The translations under genes and the position numbers were made by a program. Under the pieces are notes generated by a model that had not been told where the DNA came from, made no database searches, and saw only the letters and a list, made by a program, of their open reading frames with translations. This document shows, piece after piece, positions 12,055 to 24,977 of a DNA stretch of 64,000 nt; position 1 is the first letter of the stretch, and each line of letters begins with the position of its first letter. The stretch comes from Gigaspora margarita (Eukaryota; Glomeromycota; Glomeromycetes; Diversisporales; Gigasporaceae): positions 472,059 through 536,058 of the forward strand of contig WTPW01000185.1 in the NCBI GenBank assembly GCA_009809945.1, read 5' to 3'.

Positions 12055-12195
12055 CAATGATCATCAGCAAATTTTGATGATTAATTTTTGGTAATAAAAA
12101 TGTAGTTTTTGATAATAAAAATTTTGGCCAGTATAAGATTATAGTAAAATTATCAAAAACTACATTTTTATTACTAAAAATTTACTGTAATTTCA
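12055..12195. repeat. Short palindrome
   Basis: ATAAAAATGTAGTTTTTGAT (about 12102) is mirrored by ATCAAAAACTACATTTTTAT (about 12148), forming an inverted repeat with a short spacer. It is probably a small MITE; its ends are not resolved. Confidence 0.55.
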
Positions 12196-14167
12196 ATAAT
12201 ATGCTAAATCTGTGATAATCGCATTTAGACTGAAATTTGCGGATTTCTAACTGATCTACAAAGCAGATTTACTACCTTGCAACTCAGGTTTCATCCTACT
12301 CATACAGAAGGGTCTCCAAATTATAGGTTAGATTATGTCAAAACACATCGGAATTATGGTTAGTTTGATCAGAATAGAACAATTTTGCCCAAGATTATAA
12401 AAAACTTTACTAATAAATCATATCCATTTGTTAAGTAAAATTGCCCAGCAGATAATTTTGCTATAGAACTTGCTTACAACTAGAACTAAATGCTGATCTA
12501 GATCCAACACAACCGATCCAAAAATTTGGAGATAACCTGTAAAAATTAGTTCAGTTAAATCCTGTTTTATTATAATTACCAAAATTTGCTGATTTAATTA
12601 GTGCAATTCTGAAACTCAGAATTATTTTAACTTTATATACTACAAATATATTGCGTATAACATATGTCATATTAATTATATTAATTCATAGGTTCTTTAA
12701 CAGATCAAAATAAATATAGTTAATGTTTAACTGTACTTAAAAATCTAAGCGAATCACTATTACATTACAATTAATAAAATTTACATCTAAAAATATATGT
12801 ATATATCTTGATTATAGTCTCTTGCAACCTAGTCTAAATATTATTAGCAAAAATGAAATCATCTTGAGATCCTGTTTCTTCATTTATCAAATTAGAATTG
12901 GTTTCATCACTATTGACAATTTGTGGTACTACTGTTTTTTTTTAAAAAAACCAGTAATTTAATTAACTATTAATTATACAACTATCAACAGTATCATCTT
13001 ATATTATTTACAAAAATTGATCATTGATGTTTTACCAAAAAGGATTATTAAATTCATTAAAAATGTTACTTAATATCAAAAAATGTTAAATACATCTTTA
13101 CCTGTAGAGATGCCAATAATTTTATTATCATCATCTAGTATTATTATAGTGTTCATAAAATGATTCATTTTCACTTTTTAGGAAAAGCAAGAGAATTATT
13201 AATAGGGTGCGGGACGGGCCGGGTCGGTCTGGGCCTGCTTAGACCCGAAACTCAGCCCGAAAATTATTTGTAAGCCCGAGCCCGGCCTGAATAAAAAAAA
13301 AAGCCCGTAAAATAAACTGGGCCAGGCCTTATTTAAAACCATACCCGACCCAGCCTGGCCCGCAGATATATATATAATTTTGCATTAGGCCATGCACATA
13401 AATATGCAAAATTGGGTGCATGCTCAAATTTTTCTTTTCAATTAGTATCATTATTTTATACTCCAAGTGAGGGATTAATCCCCAAATGAGATTAAAACCC
13501 CATACGAATTAAAGATATATAAAGGTGTAGTCTCAAGTGGACGATAGTAGATGATTCTTAATTATTGCTAATAGTATTTAGTATACCGATATATTGATTT
13601 ATGTTAATAAAGAGAACCTTAAACCCGTAATCATGTTGTTAGTTTATTGATTTAAACTATTTAACCTTAATCACTATTTGTTCACGTTCGAAGCCAAATT
13701 GGTTCAAACCCTTATCAAGCTCTCCCCGGTCATAACACTGGCTAGGTAACTTTTTTGCAAAAAGTAAAAAAAAAAGCTAATTATCTTCACTATAGCTTAT
13801 ATCAAGAGAATAATATATGTACTTCATCCCACTATAACNAGAGTGAGTTGTATATATTTTTGTAATACATATCACAAACTATAATATCAACTGAGAACGT
13901 TCCTTGGAGTTAATTTTCATACGTGTAAAAAGTCTATCATGAGCATGAAGAATCTAAGTATTTAAAACAAGCTATCATAAGTGTTACCTATTCATAAAAC
14001 ATTTACCTAATTATTTAAAGCTGTTAGATATGAAATGTAGATTTTTGTACCTTATGTCGCATTAAAAGTTTTATCAGGTAAAAGTTTACATAAGCTTCTT
14101 ATATTGAGTCATCATGTCAACTGAACAAATTGTAATCAAGTTGACTATAGATACAGTATGAATTTGC

Positions 14168-14350
14168 TTCTGGACCTCCTGGTTGTTATATTGAACCAGC
14201 AAGCAATGCATGGATTTTGATCCATAAAAATGCCCAATGTTTAGGATAAACAATAAGAATTTGCTTCCAGATTTCCTGGTTATTATATTGAACCAGACAA
14301 GCAATGCATGGATTCTGATCCACAAAACGCCTAATTATTAGGATAAACTT
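14168..14350. repeat. Direct tandem duplication, about 100 bp unit
   Basis: Two copies of a unit containing GAATTTGCTTC, CCTGGTT, TTATATTGAACCAG, AAGCAATGCATGGATT and AGGATAAAC follow each other inside the 13.2-15.4 kb element. Copies differ at several positions. The open frame across it on the minus strand is a by-product of the repetition. Confidence 0.75.
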
Positions 14351-14394
14351 AGTAATTGGAATGAAATATGAAGGCTGTTCAGATATTAAGAATT

Positions 14395-14740
14395 GCCACT
14401 TTTACGTGATTACGTTCATTTCATAGACAACCACTTTATTCACCAACAGTTAGTTCATAGGTAAGTTTATTTTACAGACAATCATTTAATAGACAAGCTC
14501 ATTTCATAGACAGTTTTTACTTTACCAACAGCTCAATTAATAGACTATTAATCTCACCAACAACTCATTTACAGACAAAGTAATTTTAATCATTGTCATT
14601 AGGATTAGCTTTGAACTAGGGTTAAAGTTAGTACAATATATAAGAAAAAAAACTTCTATGAAATAAGCCGTCAGTGAAATGAGCTGTCGGTGAAACGAAC
14701 TATCTATNAAATAAACTTGTCTGTTAAGTGATTGTTGATG
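14395..14740. repeat. Degenerate 15-16 bp repeat array with inverted halves
   Basis: The left half repeats a motif like CTCATTTCATAGACA (with CACCAACA or TACAGACAA variants) about every 15-16 bp. The right half (about 14655-14740) carries the complement, such as TGAAATGAGCTGTCGGTGAA. The whole can therefore fold back. It may be a nested MITE or the iterated subterminal part of a larger element. Confidence 0.55.
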
Positions 14741-15388
14741 AATGGTACTGTTCTGACAACACTTAAATATCGATAATTAGTGATAGTTATATCCAGGTAA
14801 TTGGGCAAAATGAGAAAGATAACTGACATATCAGCTACATTCGCAGTCGGTATGTTAGTTATGCTTTTCCAGTAAACTTTGTTTATGCCAAATTACTGTA
14901 ATCAATTTATCCCCCACCATTCATCATTCATGCATTATCTCAAGATTATTAGAATTTAAAAGATAAAAATATAAATTAAATAAAAAAATTCGAAAAAAAT
15001 AAAAAAATAATAAGATAAAATTAAATCATAAATAAAAAATTGAAATTAAATAATAAATTAATAAATCGTGGGAATTAAAAATACGGTAAATGAAAATTAA
15101 TTTAAAAAAAATAACTATTGCATTTCGAACTTATTTTTAATGATTGTTACGTAATAATCTTACCATTTTACAAGAGCCAATGTTTTGACTATAAGTTCAT
15201 CGGGTATTATCGGGCCTGATTGGGCTTTCTTATGAAGCTTGAGCCTGGCCCGATATTTAACAAGCCCAATCTGAACCTGGCCCGAACAATAGCGGGTTTA
15301 AAATTATGAGCCCGAATTGACCCAAAGCCTGGCCTGACCCACAAGTTTCCGGGCTTAGCCCGGCCCGTCCCACACCCTAATTATTAAT

Positions 15389-17021
15389 ATGATTTTTATT
15401 CATAATATAATAATGTATATATCGTATGATACTGTACAATAATGATTTTTTAAATAATATATGTAAATTATTGAAATAATGAGTGATATTAATTTTTGCT
15501 TATGCATTATATGATATTTTTGGGGTATGCATACAGTACTGTACACCCCTTGTCTACCTATATTTTACTATATAATAAGGGGTGTACAGTACTGTATAAA
15601 CAATATAAAAAAAAGTACAGTACGAAATACATGTATACTTTGTAAAGGAGTATGCAGTTAAGGTTGATTTGGTATGTATGTACTATCATTAAAACAAGTA
15701 GTAATGAGTTTGTATTGTGATGAAATTCTTGATCATAACTTGCTTATCGATATTTTAGTCCTAAAATTTTGATCACAGGTTGTATAACCAATCAATAGTG
15801 TTAAGTATAATAACTTGATCATATTGCTACATTAGTTCTAGCACACTGATCACATTTTTGGATATAACTATGACTTTATTGGTTGGTAGATTAACAGATG
15901 ATCTGGATGACAAAAATTATGATCGAAAAATGGTAAAATCTAGAAATCAATCTTAATGTATTCACTATTTTTTTTGTTTTTTTATCTATTGCGTAGCCAA
16001 TGTTCTTGCACTTGCATTTGTTTTTGCATTTGTTTTTGAACTTTTAAGTTTATTTAATTAAGACCATTATGCAAAACACTTCAAATCTGTGAAATATTTG
16101 ATTGACACTTTTTACGCTCAAAATAATTTGTACATATTATGTAGTCAACCAACAGAAGCACAATTTTAAGAGAGTTGTTTAAGGGCATTAAAAAGCAGAT
16201 CTATTTACAAAGTGGATTTTACTACCTCTTGCTATAATTACAATATCATTACAAGATTCATTAGCAGTACATATAGTTGTATAGTGCATATAGTACATGA
16301 AATATGTATAGTATGCATATAATATATAAACTATCTATATACAAAATTTTGCAAGGAATAATTTTGCTTAGAAAAATAAAAGGCGGTTTCATAAGAGAAA
16401 ATTTAAGAATAAATAGTTTTATGTTCTAGAATATTCTAAAAAATTTTTTGCATACTTTACATAACTACATACTATACTAATTTTAAAATCAGGCCCTAAT
16501 AATCAATAATCAATTAATTATATATCGTCAGGATTTAAATTATTAGATATTAGATCAATTGCGATTTGTATCTATCTACGGCATGGCTCCTTTTTGTCTT
16601 AACATATTCAGTTAGTGCAATTCCGAAAGACAATAATAAAAAAAAGACATTTTTTTATAATAATCATTATGCACTTCAATCAAGACAAAAACCTGTTAAA
16701 GCGATATTTGGTTAAACTATTCTCATACAATGGATAAATATAGTTCTATGTGATGCATTGCATGATATTTAAGTACATGAATTTACATTTTTACTGTGTT
16801 TAATGCATCATCCAATTAGTTATGAGATATTGTGGACATACACTATTAAAAATGTCTCAGTAACTATATACTTTGTAATATTATATATTACTCCATTCCT
16901 GGTATAATAAACTTTTAATATTGTAGTCTATTCAAAGTAAAAAAACACATTAACACTATCCTTTAAACTATATTCCAGACAAATTTGCCTGAAATTTTTA
17001 GACATATTTACAATTTTTTAA
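15389..17021. other. AT-rich DNA without genes
   Basis: Apart from the 61-bp element at 15534-15594, no gene or clear repeat end was found. CG is scarce. Confidence 0.45.
15534..15594. mobile_element. Minimal 61-bp TA-flanked palindromic MITE
   Basis: CAGTACTGTACACCCCTT and AAGGGGTGTACAGTACTG are perfect inverted ends separated by about 25 bp and flanked by TA (15532-15533, 15595-15596). CAGT...ACTG termini with a TA duplication are shared with the other pogo/Tc1-like elements in this window. The element is almost only TIR. Confidence 0.65.
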
Positions 17022-17037
17022 AAAATAAAAGTTTATT

Positions 17038-17988
17038 TTTTTTTTTTTTGTGTATTAAGGTGAGGTCATGCCTCTGGTCTTTATTGAATGTATATTGATC
17101 ATTACAACATCGCTGTACAATCTTTTATATACTATCTACTTAAGCACCGAGACTTGATCTAATTTAACCATGATCTAAACCTACTAGAACCTTCCATATT
17201 CCCATATATATTGCTGACCTGGATTTGTATGTCCCTTCTCCAACCAACAATTGGTATTCACATGTCCGCCACTTTACTCACACTACCTAGTATCGTCACT
17301 TCCAATTTGGTGTCAGTTGCCAGGTAGGTGCTTTATGCTTCCAAATTGGTGTATCTGGTCCCCTACTGGTGTACTTCTCAGGAGTTCGTATCTCAAGCCA
17401 TGCAGCTGCCTCTACTACATTAGGTAAGTATATATCTCAAGCCTGCATGCTGCCACAACTAGCTAATTTTCCTGCATCTTTGGGGCCCTGAATTTAGCAT
17501 TCCAAATTCAGTAATGTGCGAATGACTGTACTTCCCGCTATGGTAATGAGTGACTGGGCATGTTTCGCAATTGCTTCTAGCTATCAGGTATAGTTGGATA
17601 GCATCATGAGGATCTGGTGAACTATGATGCACTCTATATGCACTTATACCTGCCTATCCTGTATTGGTGGTCCTGGTCTCCCTTAACGTCCGAGGACCCC
17701 ATATGGGTACACCTAGAGCCCGTTAGGCCTTGGCACGTACATGCCTTCATGCTTCTACTTCTTACTGGCCAGTGAGTTCTGTATTGCCCTTATGAAGTTT
17801 ACTCCAATCCCGATACCCACTACAACCTTTCTATCAGTCCTTTCTCAGTGTTCCCAAACTTCCAAACCAGTTAGCCCAGAAGGGTCATTCGGCCTGGCTT
17901 TAGGTGCGAATGGACTACCTCCCCTTGGTACATGCTGCTAAAACACATGTTCTTTTCTTTTTGTGTGACTCTGGGGCCAGGTTGGTGG
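17038..17988 (-). mobile_element. Retroposed SINE-like element, minus strand
   Basis: A T-run at the left edge (poly-A of the minus strand) and flanking copies of AAAATAAAAGTTTATT (17022-17037 and 17989-18004) mark a target-primed insertion of about 950 bp. The right end (17850-17988; CAAACTTCCAAACCAGTTAG, GGCCAGGTTGGTGG) is shared with the minus-strand SINE at 38297-39398. The left 40 bp (TTAAGGTGAGGT) are shared with the element at 56194-56705. It therefore looks like a chimeric or 5-prime truncated member of these families. The open frame at 17741-17941 is not a gene. Confidence 0.7.
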
Positions 17989-18004
17989 AAAATAAAAGTT
18001 TATT

Positions 18005-18863
18005 AAGAATATGGGGTATACTTTATTTATAGAATATTTTCTTTAAATTATATTTTATAAGCTTTATTATAAAAAATTTTAAAATTATTAATAAACTTTA
18101 AAGTAATAAAAGTTTGAAGTTATTAATTAATATTGTTACTATAAAGCCTTTCTTTAGATTTTCTTAAATTTTATATGTTTCTGTCTATAAAAAAAATTTT
18201 ACTTCTAATTAAAGTTCTAATTTTTACAAGTAAATCACAAAAGTTGCAATAATTAAAGTTGTAATCCTTTTTATAAACTACAATATTGTATTAGAANAGG
18301 GAGCTAGAGCTAATATTTATAGAGTTNGCCAAGAATATGTAAATAATTTTTTTGGCTAATAAATTTTTTAAAATTTGTCTATTTTTAGCTTATAAGCAAC
18401 TTAAACTTTTTTCTTATATTTAAAATTAAATATACTATAATATTTTTCTTATTTTCAAATATTATCAAAAAAAATTTTAATTAAATATTTTAAGTTTTAA
18501 AAAATATAGATCATAATCATGTTTATAGCAATTTTCCAGGCAAATTTGCCTAGAATTGCTTAAGGTTAAGGGATATTAAAAAAAACTATTGTTTGATCTG
18601 CACTTGAGAATTTCTTTGTGGAGAAATTTTGTTAAGGCCATATTAAACAAGATATTTGCCTGAACGAAAATACAAACTTAATAAGAAATAATTATTTACT
18701 TAATTTGATAGTAGAAAAACTAAGAAGAAACAAATATCTGAATTGTAGTTACTATTACTAAGCAGTATTAATTATGTTATCAGCATTCAAATTTTTATTA
18801 TTTAAATATTGTTCTATCATTTCATAGTTTTAGGTTTTTGATAAAATTATATAAATGCAATTA
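18005..18863. other. AT-rich DNA without genes
   Basis: Long T/A runs, two n bases and almost no CG. A palindromic AGGCAAATTTGCCT word occurs near 18539. Nothing else was recognised. Confidence 0.45.
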
Positions 18864-19934
18864 AGTCTATTGTACAGTGTATTAGTAACAAGATATGTCA
18901 CATATAAATGTTTATATATATAAAATTATACAAAAAAACATATAAAATTACTATAAACTCATTAGACAAGATTAGTTTCAACCTATATATTAATTTAAAA
19001 TTAAATTTTGTGATTATATAGAGCAAAAGAAGGAGAATACCTTTTTGCCAAGTTACAATTCTGCTATTTTTACACAAAATGAAAATGTAACTTGCCAAAA
19101 GCAAAATTTGCTAATTTTAAAAAGATAAATATATAAAAACATGCTCTGAATAACTTAACTTAGGTGATAAAAGTAGATTAATTACCTTGTAAGAAAAATG
19201 GGTTATCTATATACTAAAGTTAAAATTTTTAAGTTTTCAACATAAACCCCTTTTTTTATCAAGATAACCTGCTTTGGGCTTCTAAGTAAACTTGTTCAGC
19301 AGGTGATTCTACTTGTATCAAGATTAAAACATGCTTTCTCAACCTTTTACCAAATGAAAAATGGTGTTAAAGTTAGAAAAAAAATTTTTTAAAAAGTTTT
19401 TTTCTAACTTTAACCCTATTTTTCACTTAGTAAAAGGTCTGAAAAAGAGTGTTTTTAATTTTAATACAAGCAGAATCACTTGCTGAACAAGTTTACTTAG
19501 AAGCCCAAAGCAGGTTATTTTGATAAAAAAAGGGGTTTATATTGAAAACCTAAAAATTTTAACTTTAGTACATAGATAACCCATTTTTCTTACAAGGTAA
19601 CCTACTTTCATCGTCTAAATAAAGTTGTTTGGAGCATGTTTCTACATATATTTATCTTTTTAAAATTAGCAAATTTTGTTTTTAGCAGTTATATTTTCAT
19701 TTTGTATAAAAATGGCAAAATTGTAACTTGGCAAAAAAGGTAAGTTTATTCTCCTTCTTTTGCTCTATATAATCACAAATTTTTAATTTTAAATTAATAT
19801 ATAGGTTGAAACTAATCTTGTCTAATGAGTTTATAGTAATTTATATATTTTTTTTGTATAATTTGTATATAACAAAAAACTGGTCCAAAAAAGTATAATA
19901 AATTGTATTACTAGTATAGTACTTAATAGACAAT
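18864..19934. repeat. Giant foldback palindrome, about 500-bp arms
   Basis: The two arms meet near 19391 (AAAATTTTTT/AAAAAGTTTT) and can be followed outward for nearly 500 bp each, for example GAGCAAAAGAAGGAGAATA against its complement near 19750, and CTCATTAGACAAGATTAGTT against its complement near 19810. Arms agree except for scattered substitutions and short indels. Both arms carry CTAAGTAAACTTGTTCAGCA, the core motif found in other foldbacks here. No target duplication was fixed. Confidence 0.75.
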
Positions 19935-20133
19935 AACAATAATATTAAATATTGTAATTCTTTGAGTTGTTATTTCTAAACTTGTTAGTTAAAGAATTTA
20001 GTTTTCATTTAATTGTTTTATATATGCAAATTGACAAATTTATTATTTACAACTCTTAATAACTTTTGAGTTTTTATTTACATATATTAACAACTTGATG
20101 AATAAAAATAATACAGACTTTATTTTGATACTA

Positions 20134-21230
20134 CAGTCGTCCTCCCCTATAATCACACAGTTGGGCACGCCCAAATATGTGATTATAAAAAGGTGTGACT
20201 TTATAAAAGTACCTCTATATAAGCACAAATTATAATTAATATAAAAAAAGTGATTTAGTAGAGGTATTTTAAAAATTTTATATATGATCGTAGATAGTTT
20301 CTACATATAAAAGTTACGATTTTAATAATTAAATCAACTTTTATACAATAAGTAAAGTTGTTTGGAAGAATAAAATACACCTACCATTAAATTTTTATGT
20401 AAATCGGATGACTTTTTATTAGTATTGTTTCTCATTTTACTTATCTACGAATATAGCTAAAAAATTTGTAATTTTTTCTTATAGGAACGTAAACGAAAAA
20501 ATATATTAGTAAAATATCAATCGATTTACATGAAAATTTTATGATAGGTGTATTTTGTTCTTCTGAACAATTCTTCTTATTGCATAAAAATCGATTCACT
20601 TAGTATTATTTTAACTTTTATATATAGCAACGAACAACGATCGTATATAAAAATTTTTTAAAAAAATTTTTATATACGATTGTTGATCGTTACTATATAT
20701 AAAAGTCAAAATAATACTAAGTGAATCGATTTTAATGCATTAAGAAATGTTGTTCAGAAGAACAAAATACACCTATCATAAAATTTTCATGTAAATCGGT
20801 TGACATTTCACTAATATATTTTTTCGTTTACGTTCCTATAAGAAAAAATTACAAATTTTTTAGCTATATTCGTAGATAAGTAAAATGAGAAACAATACTA
20901 ATAAAAGTTATCCGATTTGCATAAAAATTTAATGGTAGGTGTATTTTATTCTTCCAAACAACTTTACTTATTGCATAAAAGTTGATTTAATTATTAAAAT
21001 CGTAACTTTTATATGTAGAAACTATCTACGATCATATATAAATGTGATTGTGAAGAAGTAATTTTATTATTAAAATCGGCCAACTATTTCTAAAAAAATG
21101 TGATAGTGATTATAATATTATTGTGACTTTATGGAGGTGTTTTTAATATAAAAAAAACTGTATCATGTTTTTGGTGTGATTATATAGAGTTTGTGACTAT
21201 ATGGGAGGTGATTATATAGGAGGACGACTG
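20134..21230. mobile_element. pogo/Tc1-like non-autonomous element with long internal palindrome
   Basis: Ends CAGTCGTCCTCC and GGAGGACGACTG are flanked by TA (20132-20133 and 21231-21232). The TIRs continue with TATAATCAC/GTGATTATA-type words. Inside lies a near-perfect palindrome with arms of about 390 bp, centre near 20655, whose arms hold AACAAAATACACCTATCAT and TTTTCATGTAAATCGG. CG dinucleotides are kept in the palindrome, suggesting a younger age than the surrounding DNA. 1097 bp, no transposase frame. Confidence 0.8.
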
Positions 21231-21232
21231 TA

Positions 21233-21959
21233 CTATTTCTGAAAGACAATATAGAATTATCATAGTCAAAGTAATTTAAAAATACAATAATACTGATAGA
21301 AATTTTTTAGTAGATCTACAAAGATTATATTCAAAAGTTTTTCTATGCTATATTTTAAATTATTCTTATTTTTTAATAATATTTACTAAATTAAAAATAC
21401 AAAACTCTTTCTAATGATCACCTGAACCTAATTTTCTAATGAAAGAAACAAAAAGTTTTTGCTAGAAAGTTGCCTGTATATAAGTACAGTAGGATAATAC
21501 AGAAGTACAGTTTTTACTAAAGTTAACTTACTCTCTAGGAACTTCTTTGTATATTTATCATGCAAGCCAAAAGCATTTCTTTACAAAATAACTAGCAGGA
21601 GGTGGCACTTTTGTATAGAAATTTTGGTAGAGAGTAGAAAACATTTCTGTTGATGAAGTAACCTGTGGTAAAACAATAGAAAACAACAAAAAATGAGTTT
21701 TTTGACTATACTCTCATTTAAATTTGGCCCAAGTGATTCCTATTATTTTTTTGCTCTTTCTTTTTTTAAAATTTTTGCAAAAAGTAAACAAAACAGTTTA
21801 TATCTATCAAAAGATTAGCATTGGTTATACTTCCTATTTTAGGATGAACTCAGTAGAATGCAACTATGTGTTTGTTTTAGTGATAACTTAGTACTATAAT
21901 GACAATTAGTCATCTCTAATTAAAGAGATATTCAAAAAAAGAATATTACTATTAAAAAA
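21233..21959. other. AT-rich DNA without genes
   Basis: No gene or element end recognised; CG is nearly absent. Confidence 0.45.
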
Positions 21960-21977
21960 GAAAATCTGAATAATAAG

Positions 21978-22982
21978 GGTGTGGCGACTTAGGGAAGTTA
22001 GTAAGTTGTCACCCCCAAGTAGCAGGTCTAAGGTTCAAATCCCACTGGTGATGCTTTGAAAAATAGATATGTGTTCTGGTAACTGTTTCTCATTGATCAG
22101 TTGGGTACATTACCTGTAGCCCATGGTACACTATCTTGAATGAGAGCTTTTATGTGCACAAAAATCCAAGGAACCAGAGAAATGAAAACCTATTTGGCAA
22201 GCCCCGAATAAGGAGGTAATGAAGATCTTTGATAGTGCTACCAAAAACTGGAGTATCAGAAACTGGAGCTGGTGAATCAGACAACAAGACTCTTGAGAAA
22301 GAGGTCTACAAACCTGGCCATCGGAGTTGCACTAGAGGAAAAGGACCTACATTCTGGCAGTAGGTACCAAGAAAAGGAAGACTATAAAGGTATTCTAAAG
22401 CCTGGCTGACTAATTCTTCTGGGCCAACTGGTTTGGAAGTTTGTAGATCCAGTGCAAGAACCAGTAGAATAGTGATAGTGGGTGCTGGGATCAGAGTAAA
22501 CCTTGCAAGGGCTTAAGTAGGTAATAGTAGTAGTTTAGGCTAATCTCTGGACTGCTTGTATTGGTATAATGCAGATACTTAAGTTACTGAAGCATAGATA
22601 ATACCTGTATGAGACTGGGACTGCTTTACCAAGTATTCTGTGAGGATAAACTAGTCCTAAGGGGATTCCGTAAGCATCTGGGACTAACTTTGACTAACTA
22701 ATGTAATGGAGAATTGTACTGGTGATACAAGTAGGATTGACAGATGAAGCAAGAACTTGAGGGTTTAAATAGGTAACTCTCTAGTTGGGTTGCAAGTATG
22801 GCAACTAGTGTAGAACCTTAGGGTAGACTACTTAAATTAGGCAACCAAGGTTGTATGTGTGGCTAGTTGTATCCTCATCAATGTAACAAATGTCGGGTGC
22901 CCAAAGAGGCCCCCTTGATCTGTTTGCTTGAATAATATCTTTCTCCAGAAAGGAAACTTTGACATAAAAAAAAAAAAAAAAA
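21978..22982 (+). mobile_element. Long tRNA-derived SINE, subfamily 1
   Basis: The head is tRNA-like with an A-box TGGCGACTTAGG (21982-21993) and a perfect polymerase III B-box GGTTCAAATCC (22032-22042), spaced as in tRNA genes. The body is about 900 bp and non-coding, and the tail is a long A-run (about 22967-22982). An 18-bp target duplication, GAAAATCTGAATAATAAG, flanks it (21960-21977, 22983-23000). The last 100 bp (GGAAACTTTGACATAAAA) match the minus-strand copy at 38297-39398, so the two define one subfamily of about 1 kb. It would need LINE-encoded reverse transcriptase to move. Confidence 0.85.
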
Positions 22983-23000
22983 GAAAATCTGAATAATAAG

Positions 23001-24609
23001 GCAAAGCTTTATAGTAAAGATATACAAATATAGTTTTTTTTTGACCTAGCATAGGCCATAATAGTGCCTTTTATTTTTTTTTATTTTTTTTCATTCTTTT
23101 AATATATATATATTAGGCCACAGACTTTTTTTTTGCTTTTTTTATTTGTCCATTTATTTTTGTTTTCACATTTAGATTGTTTAGTTTCCCTTTTTTTTGC
23201 ATACCTTTTTTATTTGTTTCCTTTTATACACCTTTTTTATATTACTATATAATTTTTTTTTAGCTTCATTATGCAGCTATTGTTAGTTAACATGTCTGCT
23301 AGGATCTAGATAAAAGAAGTTTAAAGAAAAGTTAGTAGTTATAATAGGCCATAGATCCATGCTAATGATCTATTAAGAGAGATAGTAATTTCTTTAGTAG
23401 TAGTAAGGTGAAATCTATACTGGCAGGTTATGAATAAGCACTTAAGGTAACTGTGTAAGTTGTATTTTAATTGTAAGATTTTAAAGCCAGAAAGAATTTA
23501 GCATTTGTATATAATTTCTTTTTTATATAATAAAATATAATATGACTACTAACAAAAAAAAATTTACTAAATTTATTATTCTTTTTTACTATCATGTTAA
23601 TCAATTCAAATAGTTTTTTTTTTTTCTGAACTGATTAGTTTTAAGTTTCATGATAATTACAAATTTTAGTATCTATTACAATAGAGAAATTTATATCATA
23701 ATTTATTCAAAGCACTGAACTTTTGGTATATATAGCATTGCTTTTATTAATAATATTTTTATTTTATATAAGATATGAAAATTTAATAAATTTTATTTTA
23801 TATAGATACTATGACTCCAAGAAATTGCTTTTTGTGACCCATATTAAATTGTATATATCTTTATAATCTTTTATTCTTTTGTTGTCTTTCTTACTAGAAG
23901 ATTTGGTTGGGTTGAGTGCACTTTACTTTTTGAAGTAGTTCTCTATTTATAGATTAAAAATCTACATTTATTTATTAGTAAAGCTTTTTTAATTTTTTTA
24001 GAGTTTGTAGCTTGCAATAAGCTAATTGTATTAAAATCTACATGTGCTCTTTTATATGTAGAGTTTATTTTTAGTATTGGATTTGTTGAAATAAAATTGA
24101 CAACTATTAAATCTTGTTTCTCAAATCATTCAGGCCTGTATTTACTGCAACTGTAATAGGGTTGCTACTATTTTGGTGTGGGCTTTTTATTTCATTTGGC
24201 CAATAAGTTTCTTCTTTTTTTTCTGATATCTTTTTTTTTAGCTTTGTGTTTAGCCCAATTATATAACTCAGTTATGTTAATATTATATCACTTTATAACT
24301 ATAGAGGGCTTGGTTTGAATATACTTAGTCAGGTCACTTACTTTAGCACTAGTGTATTGTACTAGGCAGTATTGTCACTCAGACAACTTGAACAATATTT
24401 ACAAAATTTAATATCAAAATTTTATTAAAATAACTTCTTTATTCTACTTTAATTACTGTATTACCACGAAATAACACACACCTGCATGGTAATTTGACCA
24501 CCTGCACACTATTTTAAGTATGCGCATATGCGCTATTTTGAGGTAATACAATTTTTTATTCTGTACTGGTACTGAAAATCTAAACCTTAATATATATATA
24601 TAAGAACAA
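23001..24609. other. AT-rich, CG-depleted DNA without genes
   Basis: Long T-runs and almost no CG dinucleotide over 1.6 kb. No gene, repeat boundary or RNA gene was recognised. Confidence 0.5.
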
Positions 24610-24613
24610 TTAA

Positions 24614-24972
24614 GGGGTAGTCTGCAGTTGAAGGGTATAAATTTCATAGTAAAAATCAGTAAAGATTTACTAATTGCCTAATATAGAAATAGAATCTCAT
24701 GTGATTCTGTTCTTAAGAAAAAAACCCTATAGTAAAAAATCAAAACACTCTCATACTGTGATCTATCTAGCCAATTTTAATGATTTTACTTCTATTAGGA
24801 TCAGAAAAATTAGTCCTACAACTTTTATTAGAAGCTAAAAGAAGTTTATATAATAAAAAATACTTTTATATGTAAGCAAGCTAGATTCCTGTACTATAAA
24901 AAAATTATATAAATTTTCATTTTTGTTTATTATAAGATCTGCAATTTTTTACCCTTTAAGGCAGACTACTCC
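24614..24972. mobile_element. TTAA-flanked non-autonomous DNA element
   Basis: Inverted ends GGGGTAGTCTGCAG and GGCAGACTACTCC are flanked by TTAA (24610-24613 and 24973-24976). The internal stretch around 24772-24815 (CCAATTTTAATGATTTTACT) is shared with the TTAA element at 7190-7670. Its right flank was later hit by the hAT-like element starting at 24978. Confidence 0.65.
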
Positions 24973-24977
24973 TTAAC

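Larger units (their letters stand above)
10366..13190. other. AT-rich repeat-derived DNA without genes
   Basis: No intact frame of note. Apart from the palindromes annotated separately (10577-10945, 12055-12195), the stretch is low-complexity AT-rich DNA with very few CG dinucleotides, consistent with old decayed transposon sequence. Confidence 0.5.
13204..15378. mobile_element. 2.2-kb TIR element with GC-rich ends and 10-bp TSD
   Basis: Left end AGGGTGCGGGACGGGCCGGG and right end CCCGGCCCGTCCCACACCCT form a 20-bp inverted repeat with one mismatch. They are exactly flanked by AATTATTAAT (13194-13203 and 15379-15388). About 170-190 bp inside each end are packed with GCCCG, GGGCC and CCCGA words and are strikingly GC-rich in an AT-rich genome; such subterminal motif clusters are typical of transposase binding regions. 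The 10-bp duplication fits MULE-type elements (8-11 bp) better than hAT (8 bp). No transposase frame survives inside; the interior holds other repeats (14168-14350, 14395-14740) and unresolved bases. Confidence 0.75.

Noticed and set aside
17741..17941. 66-residue frame on plus strand
   Set aside because: It is antisense to the body of a retroposon and has counterparts with other frames in related SINE copies.
21978..22060. Functional tRNA gene at the SINE head
   Set aside because: A and B boxes are present, but acceptor and anticodon stems do not close properly and several dispersed copies have target duplications, so it is a SINE promoter.
22837..23052. 71-residue minus-strand frame
   Set aside because: Covers the SINE tail and its poly-A run; not a gene.
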